From DASXTC01 sp036505635 (GTDB lineage: Bacteria; Acidobacteriota; Polarisedimenticolia; JACPZX01; DASXTC01), in the NCBI GenBank assembly GCA_036505635.1, contig DASXTC010000021.1, positions 1 through 64,000 of the forward strand: a DNA stretch of 64,000 bases, read 5' to 3'. Made by a program: the position numbers and the translations under genes. The notes beneath the pieces were generated by a model. It was given only the letters and a program-made list of their open reading frames with translations. It had not been told where the DNA came from and did no database searches. Below are positions 41,320 to 50,150 of this stretch, in pieces. The first letter of the stretch is position 1. Each line of letters opens with the position of its first letter.

Positions 41320-44057
41320 CCGCGGAGGAGAGCAGGCTCCTCGAGGACTCCCGCCGCCTGAAGAACTGGAAGCGGTGGGGACCTTACCTCGCCGAGCGGC
41401 AATGGGGCACGGTGCGCGAGGACTACTCGGCCGCCGGCGAGTGGTGGGGCTACTTCCCTCACGATCATGCCCGGAGCCGCGCCTACCGCTGGGGCGAGGA
41501 CGGGCTCCTGGGAGTCTGCGACCGCGAAGGGCGCCTTTGCTTCGCGCTGTCCCTCTGGAACGGGCGCGACCCGATCCTCAAGGAGCGTCTCTTCGGCCTG
41601 TCGGGACCCGAGGGCAACCACGGGGAGGACGTCAAGGAGTGCTACTACTACCTCGACTCCACTCCGACGCATTCCTACATGGAGTCGCTCTACAAGTACC
41701 CGCAGGCGGAGTATCCCTACGCCCTTCTGGTGCAGGAGAACCGTCGCCGCGGCAGGGGCGACCCCGAGTTCGAGCTGACCGACACGGGCGTCTTCGACTC
41801 GGACCGGTACTTCGATGTCTTCGCCCGGTACGCCAAGGGTTCGCCCGACGACTTCCTCGTCCGGATCACCGTGGCGAATCGCGGCCCGGAGACTCACGCC
41901 ATCCACGTGCTGCCGACCCTCTGGTTCCGCAACACCTGGTCCTGGGGAAGGACGGGCGAGGGTTACTGGCACAGGGGCAGGATCGCGCGATCGGAGGGGG
42001 ACCTGACGGCCGAGCACGCCACGCTCGGGACCTACCGGCTCGCCGCGGGCGCCGGACCGGACGGGCGCGCGCCCAGGTTCCTGTTCACCGAGAACGAGAC
42101 CAACACGCTGCGCCTGTTCGGCGTCCCCGGAACCGGCCACTTCGTCAAGGACGCCTTCCACGAGCGCGTCATCCAGAACCGCCTCGAGGCGGTCAACCCG
42201 GTGGAGGCCGGCACGAAGGCGGCAGCCTGGTACGTCCTGGACGTGCCGGCGGGGGGCGACGTCGAGCTGCGTCTGCGCCTCTCCTGCGAGACGGTCCGGC
42301 CCGCCGATCCCCTGGGCCCCGACTTCGAGCGAACCTTCGAGGCGCGCCGGAGCGAGGCCGATGCCTACTACGACGGGAAGATCCCCGAGGGGCTTTCCAT
42401 CGAGGAGCGCCGCGTCGTGCGGCAGGCATACGCGGGGCTCCTGCACACGCGGCAGTTCTTCCACTACGTCGTGAAGGACTGGCTGGAGGGAGACCCGGCG
42501 CAGCCCGCGCCACCGGATGCCAGGAGGCGCGGGCGCAACCACGACTGGGCCAACCTGCACAACCGGGACGTCATCTCGATGCCCGACAAGTGGGAGTACC
42601 CGTGGTACGCGGCCTGGGACATGGCTTTCCACATGATCCCGATGGCCCGGATCGATCCTCACTTCGCCAAGGAGCAGCTCGTGCTGTTCCTCCGCGAGTG
42701 GTACATGCATCCCAACGGGCAGATCCCGGCCTACGAGCTCGCGCTGTCCGACGTGAACCCGCCGGTGCACGCGTGGGCAGCCTGGCGCGTCTACAAGATC
42801 ACGGGAGCGCGGGGGAGACGCGACCGGGTCTTCCTTCGCCGTGTCTTCCAGAAGCTGCTGCTCAACTTCACCTGGTGGGTCAACCGCAAGGACATCGAGG
42901 GCAAACACCTCTTCGCCGGCGGCTTTCTGGGGCTCGACAACATCGGAGTCTTCGATCGCAGCCGCCCGCTGCCCGACGGCGGCCGCCTCGAGCAGGCCGA
43001 CGGAACGGCGTGGATGGCGTTCTACTGCGCCACGATGCTCTCGATGGCGCTGGAGCTGGCGAAGGAGGACCCGGCCTGCGAGGATCTCGCCTCCAAGTTC
43101 TTCGAGCACTTCATCGCAATCTCCGATGCGATGAACACGCTGGGGGGCTCGGGCCTCTGGGACGACGAGGACGGCTTCTACTACGACCAGCTCCATCTGG
43201 ACGGCCGGGCCGCGCCGCTGCGCGTGCGCTCGATGGTGGGCCTCGTCCCGCTCTTCGCCGTCGAGATCCTCGAGGAGGAGGTCATCGAGCGGCTGCCAGG
43301 CTTCAGCAAGCGCATGCGCTGGTTCCTCGAGAATCGCCAGGACCTGGCCCGCCACATCTCGTGCATGATGAAGGACGGCGGACACCGCGAGCACCGGCTG
43401 CTGGCGATCCCATCACGCGAGCGGCTCGAGCGGGTGCTGAGATACCTGCTCGACGAGAACGAGTTCCTCTCGCCGCACGGCATCCGCTCCCTCTCGCGCG
43501 TCCACAAGGACCATCCGTACATCCTGCGGGCGATGGGCCAGGAGTACCGCGTCGCCTACGTGCCCGGGGAGTCGGACAGCGGGCTGTTCGGGGGCAACTC
43601 GAACTGGCGGGGCCCCATCTGGTTCCCGGTCAACTACCTGCTGATCGAGGCGCTGGAGCGGTACCACCATTTCTACGGCGACACGCTGCGTGTCGAGTGT
43701 CCCACCGGCTCGGGCCGGATGATGAGCCTGCAGGAGGTGGCCCGGGAGATCGCCTCCCGTCTCGGCGGGATCTTCCTGCCCGGAACAGACGGCCGGCGTC
43801 CCTGCCACGGCGACGACCGCCGTTACGCCGCGGATCCTCACTGGAAGGATCTGGTCCTCTTCCACGAATACTTCCACGGGGAGGACGGCCGCGGCATCGG
43901 CGCGAGCCACCAGACCGGCTGGACCTCGCTGGCCGTCCGGTGCATCGAGGACCATCGCCTCGAGACGCGCGGCCTCGAGCCGAAGCCGGCCTTTCAGCAG
44001 GAGGTCCCCGGCGGGCAGCAGGCCCCCGCGTCATTGCCCGCCCCGGTGACCGAGTAG
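41316..44057 (+). CDS. GH63-like glucosidase / mannosylglycerate hydrolase-like glycoside hydrolase
   Basis: 913 residues. An N-terminal beta-sandwich (WGYFPHDHARSRAYRWGEDG, LCFALSLWNGRDPILKERLF) precedes an (alpha/alpha)6 barrel from about 360 (MPDKWEYPWYAAWDMAFHMI, HPNGQIPAYELALSDVNPPV), with a GNSNWRGPIWFPVNYLLIEA motif near the C-terminus. The build fits the GH63/MGH1-like group that trims alpha-glucosides or mannosylglycerate; the length is near the usual. There is no signal peptide, so it is cytoplasmic. The ATG overlaps the previous stop. The last 64 bases overlap the opposite-strand methyltransferase gene. Confidence 0.88.
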   Translation: MTAEESRLLEDSRRLKNWKRWGPYLAERQWGTVREDYSAAGEWWGYFPHDHARSRAYRWGEDGLLGVCDREGRLCFALSLWNGRDPILKERLFGLSGPEGNHGEDVKECYYYLDSTPTHSYMESLYKYPQAEYPYALLVQENRRRGRGDPEFELTDTGVFDSDRYFDVFARYAKGSPDDFLVRITVANRGPETHAIHVLPTLWFRNTWSWGRTGEGYWHRGRIARSEGDLTAEHATLGTYRLAAGAGPDGRAPRFLFTENETNTLRLFGVPGTGHFVKDAFHERVIQNRLEAVNPVEAGTKAAAWYVLDVPAGGDVELRLRLSCETVRPADPLGPDFERTFEARRSEADAYYDGKIPEGLSIEERRVVRQAYAGLLHTRQFFHYVVKDWLEGDPAQPAPPDARRRGRNHDWANLHNRDVISMPDKWEYPWYAAWDMAFHMIPMARIDPHFAKEQLVLFLREWYMHPNGQIPAYELALSDVNPPVHAWAAWRVYKITGARGRRDRVFLRRVFQKLLLNFTWWVNRKDIEGKHLFAGGFLGLDNIGVFDRSRPLPDGGRLEQADGTAWMAFYCATMLSMALELAKEDPACEDLASKFFEHFIAISDAMNTLGGSGLWDDEDGFYYDQLHLDGRAAPLRVRSMVGLVPLFAVEILEEEVIERLPGFSKRMRWFLENRQDLARHISCMMKDGGHREHRLLAIPSRERLERVLRYLLDENEFLSPHGIRSLSRVHKDHPYILRAMGQEYRVAYVPGESDSGLFGGNSNWRGPIWFPVNYLLIEALERYHHFYGDTLRVECPTGSGRMMSLQEVAREIASRLGGIFLPGTDGRRPCHGDDRRYAADPHWKDLVLFHEYFHGEDGRGIGASHQTGWTSLAVRCIEDHRLETRGLEPKPAFQQEVPGGQQAPASLPAPVTE

Positions 44058-45175
44058 TCGAGCCCCTTGGTCTCCCTCGGATGCCTCGTCGCCGTGCGGG
44101 AGCAGTCGTACGGCTCCTGTTGCGACTCGGGGATGGCTTCCAGCGGTGGCACGGGCACGATGTCGTGGGCGTAGGGCTCGGTGGTCAGGATCCTGAAGGT
44201 CTTGGCGCACACGGCGCTCCTGACGCCGCGGCGCAGGACGTGATGGTCGTCATCCTCCACCTGCTTCCAGGGCCCTCTATAGATGATCGCCTGGTTGGCC
44301 TCGAAGCAGGCCCCTTCCTTTCCCTTGCGCGCCGTGATGGTGACCGAGCGGAACTCGATGCCGCGGACGACCCGGAATGGCTCGGCTCCCCACGCGTCGA
44401 TGGCGATCGCGTAGAACCCGGCCTCCTCCATCTCGCGCAACAGGTCCTGCTCCACGAAGGCGCCCGAAACGCAGCCGCTCCACAGCTCGGGATCGGCCTT
44501 CAGGTCCTCGGGCACCGCCTCGTCGCTGACGATGTCGGATATCGCCACGCGGCCGCCGGGCTTCAGGACGCGGAACACCTCGCGGATGAGGCGGCTCCGG
44601 TCTGCCTCGCGCACGAGATTCAGGACGCAGTTGGAGACGACGATGTCCACCGAGGCATCGGGGATCATCGTGTGCTCGCGGCGGAGCCCCTCGGTGGCCT
44701 CCTCCATCGCGGAAAGATCGGAGGCGGTTCGGACCGGGTGCCGCTCCAGCCACGCGTCGAGCATGTCCAGATCGAGCCGGAGGTCCTGGATCCGGCCGCG
44801 CCGGAACGTCACGTTGGCGAAGCCGGTCCGTCCGGCGACCTGCGGCGCCGAGCGGCGCGCCAACGCCAGCATCTCCTCGTTGAAGTCCACCCCGATGACG
44901 CGCCCCGATGGTCCCGCGATCTGGGAGGCGATGAAGCAGATCTTGCCGCCACCGCTCCCCAGGTCGAGCACGGTGTCCCCCTCGCGCACGTGACGGGACG
45001 GATCGCCGCATCCGTAGTCGCGCTCGATCACCTCCGGGGGGATCGCCTCGAGATGCTTCGGGTCGTAGCTGATGGGGCAGCACAGACTCTCCTCGCGCCG
45101 GACTGCCCCGTGCGCGTACCGTTCGCGGACCGCGCGCTCGACGTCCAGTGCGGCGGCCGGCTCCTCTGGTGTCAT
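43994..45175 (-). CDS. ArsM-like SAM-dependent methyltransferase (arsenosugar type)
   Basis: 393 residues. Class I methyltransferase motifs: VLDLGSGGGKICFIASQIAG, VIGVDFNEEMLALARR and FRVLKPGGRVAISDIV. The order of an N-terminal LCCPISYDPK, GCGDPSRHV, and a C-terminal extension with CFEANQAIIYRGPW, HVLRRGVRSAVCAKTFRIL and a terminal ACCPPGTSC matches ArsM-type enzymes from arsenosugar clusters, which methylate arsenite or related species using conserved cysteines. It is the last gene of the VirJ-like/mprF/AcvB run; the ATG overlaps the AcvB-like TGA, and GAGGAGAAGG precedes it. A different methyl acceptor cannot be excluded. Confidence 0.86.
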   Translation of the reverse strand: MTPEEPAAALDVERAVRERYAHGAVRREESLCCPISYDPKHLEAIPPEVIERDYGCGDPSRHVREGDTVLDLGSGGGKICFIASQIAGPSGRVIGVDFNEEMLALARRSAPQVAGRTGFANVTFRRGRIQDLRLDLDMLDAWLERHPVRTASDLSAMEEATEGLRREHTMIPDASVDIVVSNCVLNLVREADRSRLIREVFRVLKPGGRVAISDIVSDEAVPEDLKADPELWSGCVSGAFVEQDLLREMEEAGFYAIAIDAWGAEPFRVVRGIEFRSVTITARKGKEGACFEANQAIIYRGPWKQVEDDDHHVLRRGVRSAVCAKTFRILTTEPYAHDIVPVPPLEAIPESQQEPYDCSRTATRHPRETKGLDYSVTGAGNDAGACCPPGTSC

Positions 45176-46677
45176 TCCTTCTCCTCTCTGCCTGCGACCG
45201 ACTTCCGAATGAATGAGATGATTCTAACCGCGAGGCCCTCGGAATCCCCCGCGAAATGATGACCGCCCGGCACCGTCGCGCGCGTGAGGCCCGGTGCGGG
45301 CCCGTCGGGGCACCCCGATTCCTCCGGCGGCGATGAATCGAGGCACAGGACGGCGGTGGTCCGCACGGACCGGATCGCCTCCTTCACAGGATAGTCGGTC
45401 GGCCCTCCTCCCGCCCGGATCCAGTCCAGCGGGCTGACCTCGAAGGTCGCATAGCGGGCGGGCCCGAGCAGGACGAGCCCCTCGATGCGCGACAGGCTCG
45501 ACGCGACGCCGGCGCTCAGCGACGGGAGTCGCGACACCGCCGCCGGTACCACCTCGGCGCCGAAGGAATAGCCCCCCGCGAAGATCCGCGTCCCCTCGGG
45601 CAGCGCCTCGATCAGGCGGGCCAGGTCGGCCGCGAACCCCTCGGGGGTCTTCGCCGACCAGAAGTATCGGAGTGAGTTGAATCCGACCACGGCGACGCCG
45701 CGCGCGGCCAGCGCCGCGGCGACCTCCTGATCGAGCTCCGCCCACCCGCCGTCCCCCGAGACGAAGATCAGGACGTCGCGCGCGCCGTCGGGCCACTGTA
45801 TCTCGAGCGGCAGGTCGAGCGCCTCCATCCTGGCGCGGACCTCCTCCGGTGAGCGGTTGGGCACGACGTGGCGCCCCTCGTCCGGAAGCGCATCCCAGGC
45901 GGTGACCGGTTCGAGCATCGTCTCGATGGCCGCATCGTACGCTGCGCCCCAGTTGCGCGGCACCGAGAAGCCGTGCCCCACCTTCGGCAGCGGGACCAGG
46001 TGCGCCGCGGGGATCGCCGCGAGGAACCGCCCGACGGCTGCCAGATCGCAGACCTGATCCACCTCACCCGCAAGCGCGGTCCAGCGCGCGCCGCCCCCCG
46101 CTCGCGCCGCCAGATCGGGCCTTACCGGCAGGAGGCTCATCCTCTTTCTGGGATCGTAGGAGGGTTTCCAGGCGGAGCGCGGGCAGAAGGGGCGCGCCAG
46201 CTCCAGGTCCGGACAGAAGCCGAGGCTCAGGGCCCCGTCGAACGATTCGGCCGGCGCCTGGGCGAGCGCCCCGTAGACCACCGTCGCGCCCGACGAATAT
46301 CCCACCAGGATCGGCTTGAGATAGCGCGGCAGCTTGTAGATCTTCTCCACCGCCTGCGCAAGGGACTCGAGCTCTCCAGCGGGATACCAGCACCGATCGG
46401 GGTGCTTCTCGGCCAGCTTCCGCCACGCGGGCATCGGGACCCCCACGACGATGGCTCGAGCGGCCGAGCGTCTGGCCATGTCCACCACGCCGAGATTCCA
46501 GCCACCGTCGCCGGAGACGAACAGGATCACGCCCCGCGTTCTTTCGATCGGCTCGGGCCGGTAGATGCTCGTTCTTCCGAAGAGCGGAAGTGCCACCGCC
46601 TCCTCGACGAAGCCCTTCGAGGCGGACGAGGCCGCCGATGCCGCCACCACCGCCGCGGCCAGAAGAAGCCACGTCAT
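45172..46677 (-). CDS. AcvB-like hydrolase with two VirJ-type domains
   Basis: 501 residues with a signal peptide (MTWLLLAAAVVAASAASSAS). Two related alpha/beta-hydrolase domains: the first has ILFVSGDGGWNLGVVDMARR, VGYSSGATVVYGAL and PKVGHGFSVP; the second LIFVSGDGGWAELDQEVAAA, GGYSFGAEVVPAAV and PGGHHFAGD. This double structure fits AcvB; Agrobacterium AcvB hydrolyses lysyl-phosphatidylglycerol in the periplasm and sits beside lpiA, an mprF homologue. The gene overlaps the end of mprF (start in stop), which supports that role. Exact lipid substrate is inference. Confidence 0.88.
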   Translation of the reverse strand: MTWLLLAAAVVAASAASSASKGFVEEAVALPLFGRTSIYRPEPIERTRGVILFVSGDGGWNLGVVDMARRSAARAIVVGVPMPAWRKLAEKHPDRCWYPAGELESLAQAVEKIYKLPRYLKPILVGYSSGATVVYGALAQAPAESFDGALSLGFCPDLELARPFCPRSAWKPSYDPRKRMSLLPVRPDLAARAGGGARWTALAGEVDQVCDLAAVGRFLAAIPAAHLVPLPKVGHGFSVPRNWGAAYDAAIETMLEPVTAWDALPDEGRHVVPNRSPEEVRARMEALDLPLEIQWPDGARDVLIFVSGDGGWAELDQEVAAALAARGVAVVGFNSLRYFWSAKTPEGFAADLARLIEALPEGTRIFAGGYSFGAEVVPAAVSRLPSLSAGVASSLSRIEGLVLLGPARYATFEVSPLDWIRAGGGPTDYPVKEAIRSVRTTAVLCLDSSPPEESGCPDGPAPGLTRATVPGGHHFAGDSEGLAVRIISFIRKSVAGREEKE

Positions 46678-49262
46678 CTCGCCTCGCCCCTGGGGGCGAC
46701 GAGCGCCCGCCATCCACCGGCGATCAGGACCGCCGTGCTGGCCACCGCCACCGGCCAGTCCCAGGGGCGCGGGTAACCCATGTAGCGCGGCTCCCAGACC
46801 GGATCGAACTTCTCCTTGTAGCGTCTCAACCCCTGGTAGTTGTACCACTGCTCGCCGTGGCGGAAGAAGAGATGGGCGAGCCGCTCCATGGGGCGCGCCC
46901 AGCGCTCCTCGCCCACGGCCGCGAGCGGCGCCATCCCGAGATTGAACCGGGCGTAGCCGCGTTCCTTGCCGTGCAGCATCAGCTTGAGGAAAAGGTAGTC
47001 CATCGCGTCCTTCAGCCCCGCGGCCCGTTCCCTCTCCACGCTGTAGCGCATCAGGTCGATCGAGAGCTCGCCATCCGGCCTCCCCTGAAGGACGTTGGCG
47101 AAGGCGATCACCCGCCCCGAGACGTCCCGCACCACGGCGCAGGGGAAGCGCCGCATGTAGGGCTCGCTGAAGCACCCGATCGAGAACCGCTTCTCGGCGA
47201 CATGCTTGTCGGCCAGCCACTCGTCCGAGATCGCCCTGAGCTCGGGCAGAAGGGGCTCGAGACCCGCCCCATCGAGGATCTCGAAGCTCCCGCCGGTCTT
47301 CTCGACGAGGTTGATCGAGTGGCGCCACGTCTTGGCCTTGTTTCCCTTGAGGTCGAAACGCGCCAGGTCCACGATCGCCTCCTCGCCGAGCTTGAAGAAC
47401 GTGAGGCCGAAGTCGTGCGCCACCGGCAGGAAGGCGGCCGAGATCTGGTACAGGATCACGTCGCGGTCGGTCGATGCCGCATGCTCCATGAAGGCGGCCA
47501 GGAGCTCGCGCTCGACGCCGGGCGGGCAGACCGGATCGGAATAGGCGACGAGGAACCGGCCCGCCGTCCGGTAGGGGATGAACCCTGCGGGTCCTGCCCC
47601 GTGCCGGCCCGTGGGCGCGCGGAAGATCTCCTTGTCGCCGCAGGCCACGAGCAGCGAGTTCGTGCTCGCCGACCAGGCGCGCACTTCTTCGACCGCGCGT
47701 CCGATCTCCGCGTCGTCGGGCAGCCGGTCGGCCGGGCGGGCGCGCAGCGCGAGATGGAGCCCAGCGATCGCGGCGATGGAGGTCAACAGGACCAGACCGC
47801 GCAGGAATCGGGCCTCGTACGCGAGGAAACCGAAGCGTCCGAAGATGACGGACATCTTCGGCGGGGCCGAGATCGAGCCGAACCCCACCGCTGCGAACAG
47901 GACGATGGCGAACGCCGCGATCGAGACCAGGAACTCCGCGGGAGGGGCAAGCCGGCCCTCCCTCGCGAAGGCCCGGTGGAAGACGAGCAGCAGGACCACC
48001 GCGGCCAGGGCCAGGAGCGCCTCCTCGAAGTCGAGCCCCTTCAGGAAGGTCGTGAGGGCGGCGGCCAGAAAGAAGCCGAGCGCGAGTCGGTGGCTGCCTC
48101 GATACCCGCGCGCCAGCCCGCGGGAGATCACCAGCAGGAGGAAACCCAGCGCGATCGAGATCCCGTGCGACACCTCCACGAGGGAAAGTGGGACCGTCTC
48201 CCTGAGGAAGGCCACGCGTCCGGCGAGCCCCGGGGTCGCCGCGCTGACCAGCAGGATCGCGCCGCACAGGAATGTGTACGAGGCGATGGCCGTGCGCAGG
48301 AAGGCGCCCGTGCGCCGGCCCGTCGGGATCAGGCGGCCCGCGAGCACCAGGGTGGCGATGGCCCAGGGGAGCAGGTAGTAGACGCACCGATAGAGGAGCA
48401 GCGCGGCCAGCACGTGGTCGTGGCCACCTGCCTCCGCGCTGAGGGAGAAAAGCCAGAAGGCATCCGCCGAGCCAAAGCCTCCCGGGATGAAGCTGGCGAG
48501 GCCGATGAGCTGACCGAGGAAGAAGGCCGACATCGAGTGACCCGGCTTGATGCCTCCGTGCAGACCCGACAGCGCGAGATGGAACACGTACCAGGCCACC
48601 AGCCAGTCGAACCATGAGACCGCCGCCAGCGCCAGCGGGCTCCCCTCCCATTGCCTGAAGGAGGGGGGCGCCAGGCGCCAGCGGGGAATCCACCGGAGAG
48701 CCGCCGCCACCAGCCCCATCATCGGGATCGACAGGGCGATCCGCACGATCCCCGAATCGAGCGGCCCGGGAAGCGGAATTGCCGCGGCCCCGCACCAGCC
48801 CATCAGGGTGAGAGAGAAGCTGGTCAGAATCGCGGTCAGTGCCGCGCGCGCGCGGGCCCCTTCCACACCCAGAGGTCTGTAAAGCCAGAGCCGCAGCGCC
48901 GGTCCCGCCATCGGGCCGACCGTCAGGAAGTTGCTCCACGCGAAGCTGACGACCCCCACCGCCCAGCGCGCGCCGCGCGAGGGCGGGCGCTTTCGCGGCC
49001 CCAGGGCCGCCACGTCGTAGAGTCCGAAAACGGCCAGATTGAGCGCTGTGGCGACCAGCAGCGTGAGAAAAAGGCCGGTCTCGGTCCCCCGCAGGATCGC
49101 CCTCACCTCGGAGACATCGATCTTGCGGAGCTCGTGCCACCCGAGCCAGGCCAGCGCCGCCACCACGACCCACGGCCACAGTCCGGCGAGGCGTGCCGTG
49201 AGGGCGGTCGGATCGGGCCGGAGCTTCCCGTCTTCGGCGCCGTTCATCTCACTGATGCTCAT
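46674..49262 (-). CDS. mprF: MprF-type aminoacyl-phosphatidylglycerol synthase/flippase
   Basis: 862 residues, near the 840 of S. aureus MprF. About 14 membrane helices form the N-terminal flippase (VSFAWSNFLTVGPMAGPALR, FFLGQLIGLASFIPGGFGSA), and from about residue 520 a cytoplasmic GNAT-like synthase domain (DUF2156) transfers an amino acid from aminoacyl-tRNA to phosphatidylglycerol (FIPYRTAGRFLVAYSDPVCP, YARFNLGMAPLAAVGEERW). It alters membrane charge and protects against cationic peptides and acid. The ATG at 49262 overlaps the VirJ-like stop; the ATG at 49247 is an alternative. Confidence 0.93.
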   Translation of the reverse strand: MSISEMNGAEDGKLRPDPTALTARLAGLWPWVVVAALAWLGWHELRKIDVSEVRAILRGTETGLFLTLLVATALNLAVFGLYDVAALGPRKRPPSRGARWAVGVVSFAWSNFLTVGPMAGPALRLWLYRPLGVEGARARAALTAILTSFSLTLMGWCGAAAIPLPGPLDSGIVRIALSIPMMGLVAAALRWIPRWRLAPPSFRQWEGSPLALAAVSWFDWLVAWYVFHLALSGLHGGIKPGHSMSAFFLGQLIGLASFIPGGFGSADAFWLFSLSAEAGGHDHVLAALLLYRCVYYLLPWAIATLVLAGRLIPTGRRTGAFLRTAIASYTFLCGAILLVSAATPGLAGRVAFLRETVPLSLVEVSHGISIALGFLLLVISRGLARGYRGSHRLALGFFLAAALTTFLKGLDFEEALLALAAVVLLLVFHRAFAREGRLAPPAEFLVSIAAFAIVLFAAVGFGSISAPPKMSVIFGRFGFLAYEARFLRGLVLLTSIAAIAGLHLALRARPADRLPDDAEIGRAVEEVRAWSASTNSLLVACGDKEIFRAPTGRHGAGPAGFIPYRTAGRFLVAYSDPVCPPGVERELLAAFMEHAASTDRDVILYQISAAFLPVAHDFGLTFFKLGEEAIVDLARFDLKGNKAKTWRHSINLVEKTGGSFEILDGAGLEPLLPELRAISDEWLADKHVAEKRFSIGCFSEPYMRRFPCAVVRDVSGRVIAFANVLQGRPDGELSIDLMRYSVERERAAGLKDAMDYLFLKLMLHGKERGYARFNLGMAPLAAVGEERWARPMERLAHLFFRHGEQWYNYQGLRRYKEKFDPVWEPRYMGYPRPWDWPVAVASTAVLIAGGWRALVAPRGEAR

Positions 49263-50028
49263 GAGCCGGCTTTCCCGCGAGCCATTCCATCGACTCGCCA
49301 AGCGCCGCGCGGAGCCTGTCTTCCCGGCCCGAGAAGTGATGGTCGGCCCCCGCGACCACGATCAGCTTCTTCGGACCGGTGGCGCGCTCGTGCAGGGAGG
49401 GGGTCGCCGAAGAGCCGTCCTTTTCCCCGTGGATGAAGGCCACCGGGGTCCCCGAGGCGGCGCGCAGCGCCTCGGCCACGGAAAAAACGTGATCCTTCGA
49501 CTCGAAGCCGAGGATCTCCATCAACCTGAACGCCAGAGAGCCGGTCTCGTCCGGCCCGATCATCAAGAGGCCGCCGAGACGCTCGCCCCACCCGCCGGAT
49601 CCGGCGAGCAACGGCGCCAGGTCGGCTCCGAAGGAGAAGCCTCCCAGCACGACCGGAGTGTCCTCCGGGCCCTTCGCGGCCCTGGCGAGCGCGGCGGCGT
49701 AGGCGCGGAAGTCCACAGCGAGCGCCTGCCGGTCGTCCTGGGGCTGCCAGAAATACTCCATGGCATCGACCCCGCCCACCCAGTGTCCCAGGCCGGCCAG
49801 GTCGGAGGCGATCAGGTCGTCAAACCGGCGCCATCCGCCTTCGCCGGAGATAAAGAGGATGCCGGGCTTTCCCGGGGGGGTGTCGGCCGGCGGGTGGAAG
49901 ACCATCAGCTTGAACTCCCCGCGGCTCGTCGCGACCTTAACGCTGACCGGGGAGTCGGCAGCCGCGAGGGACCCGGCACCGCAGCTCAGCAGGAGCGACG
50001 CCGCCAGACGGAGTGCCTTCCTGTCCAT
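49249..50028 (-). CDS. VirJ-like alpha/beta hydrolase
   Basis: 259 residues, signal peptide (ALRLAASLLLSCGAGSLAAA), a single VirJ domain: GILFISGEGGWRRFDDLIAS, VLGGFSFGADLAPLLAGSGG (nucleophile Ser), and VVAGADHHFSGRED near the C-terminus. It looks like one half of the AcvB-like protein two genes downstream, with mprF between. The ATG at 50028 has GGAGG 5 bases upstream; earlier ATGs at 50031 and 50040 are possible. It is divergent from the thioredoxin-like selenoprotein candidate. Confidence 0.85.
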   Translation of the reverse strand: MDRKALRLAASLLLSCGAGSLAAADSPVSVKVATSRGEFKLMVFHPPADTPPGKPGILFISGEGGWRRFDDLIASDLAGLGHWVGGVDAMEYFWQPQDDRQALAVDFRAYAAALARAAKGPEDTPVVLGGFSFGADLAPLLAGSGGWGERLGGLLMIGPDETGSLAFRLMEILGFESKDHVFSVAEALRAASGTPVAFIHGEKDGSSATPSLHERATGPKKLIVVAGADHHFSGREDRLRAALGESMEWLAGKPAHEHQ

Positions 50029-50097
50029 CATGGCCTCCATGTAAGGCAACCATGATAGAACAGCGGAGCCCGGCGGAAGCTGCCCCTCCGGTGGTGC

Positions 50098-50103
50098 TAC
50101 AAT
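50098..50103 (+). promoter_or_regulatory. Extended -10 promoter box
   Basis: TGCTACAAT places a TG-N-TACAAT extended -10 about 48 bases before the ATG at 50151. No clear -35 is present, which is tolerated by extended -10 promoters. Confidence 0.4.
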
Positions 50104-50150
50104 CGGGGGTCATTTCCCCCGACTCTCTTTCCCATCACGAAGGAGGCACC

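Noticed and set aside
41375..45259. 1294-codon plus-strand open frame in a second frame over the glucosidase
   Set aside because: Arg/Pro-rich translation, a frame shadow of the glucosidase; no signatures.
46678..49179. Upstream extension of the AcvB-like frame across mprF
   Set aside because: Out-of-frame shadow of mprF; the real start is the ATG at 46677 overlapping the mprF stop.
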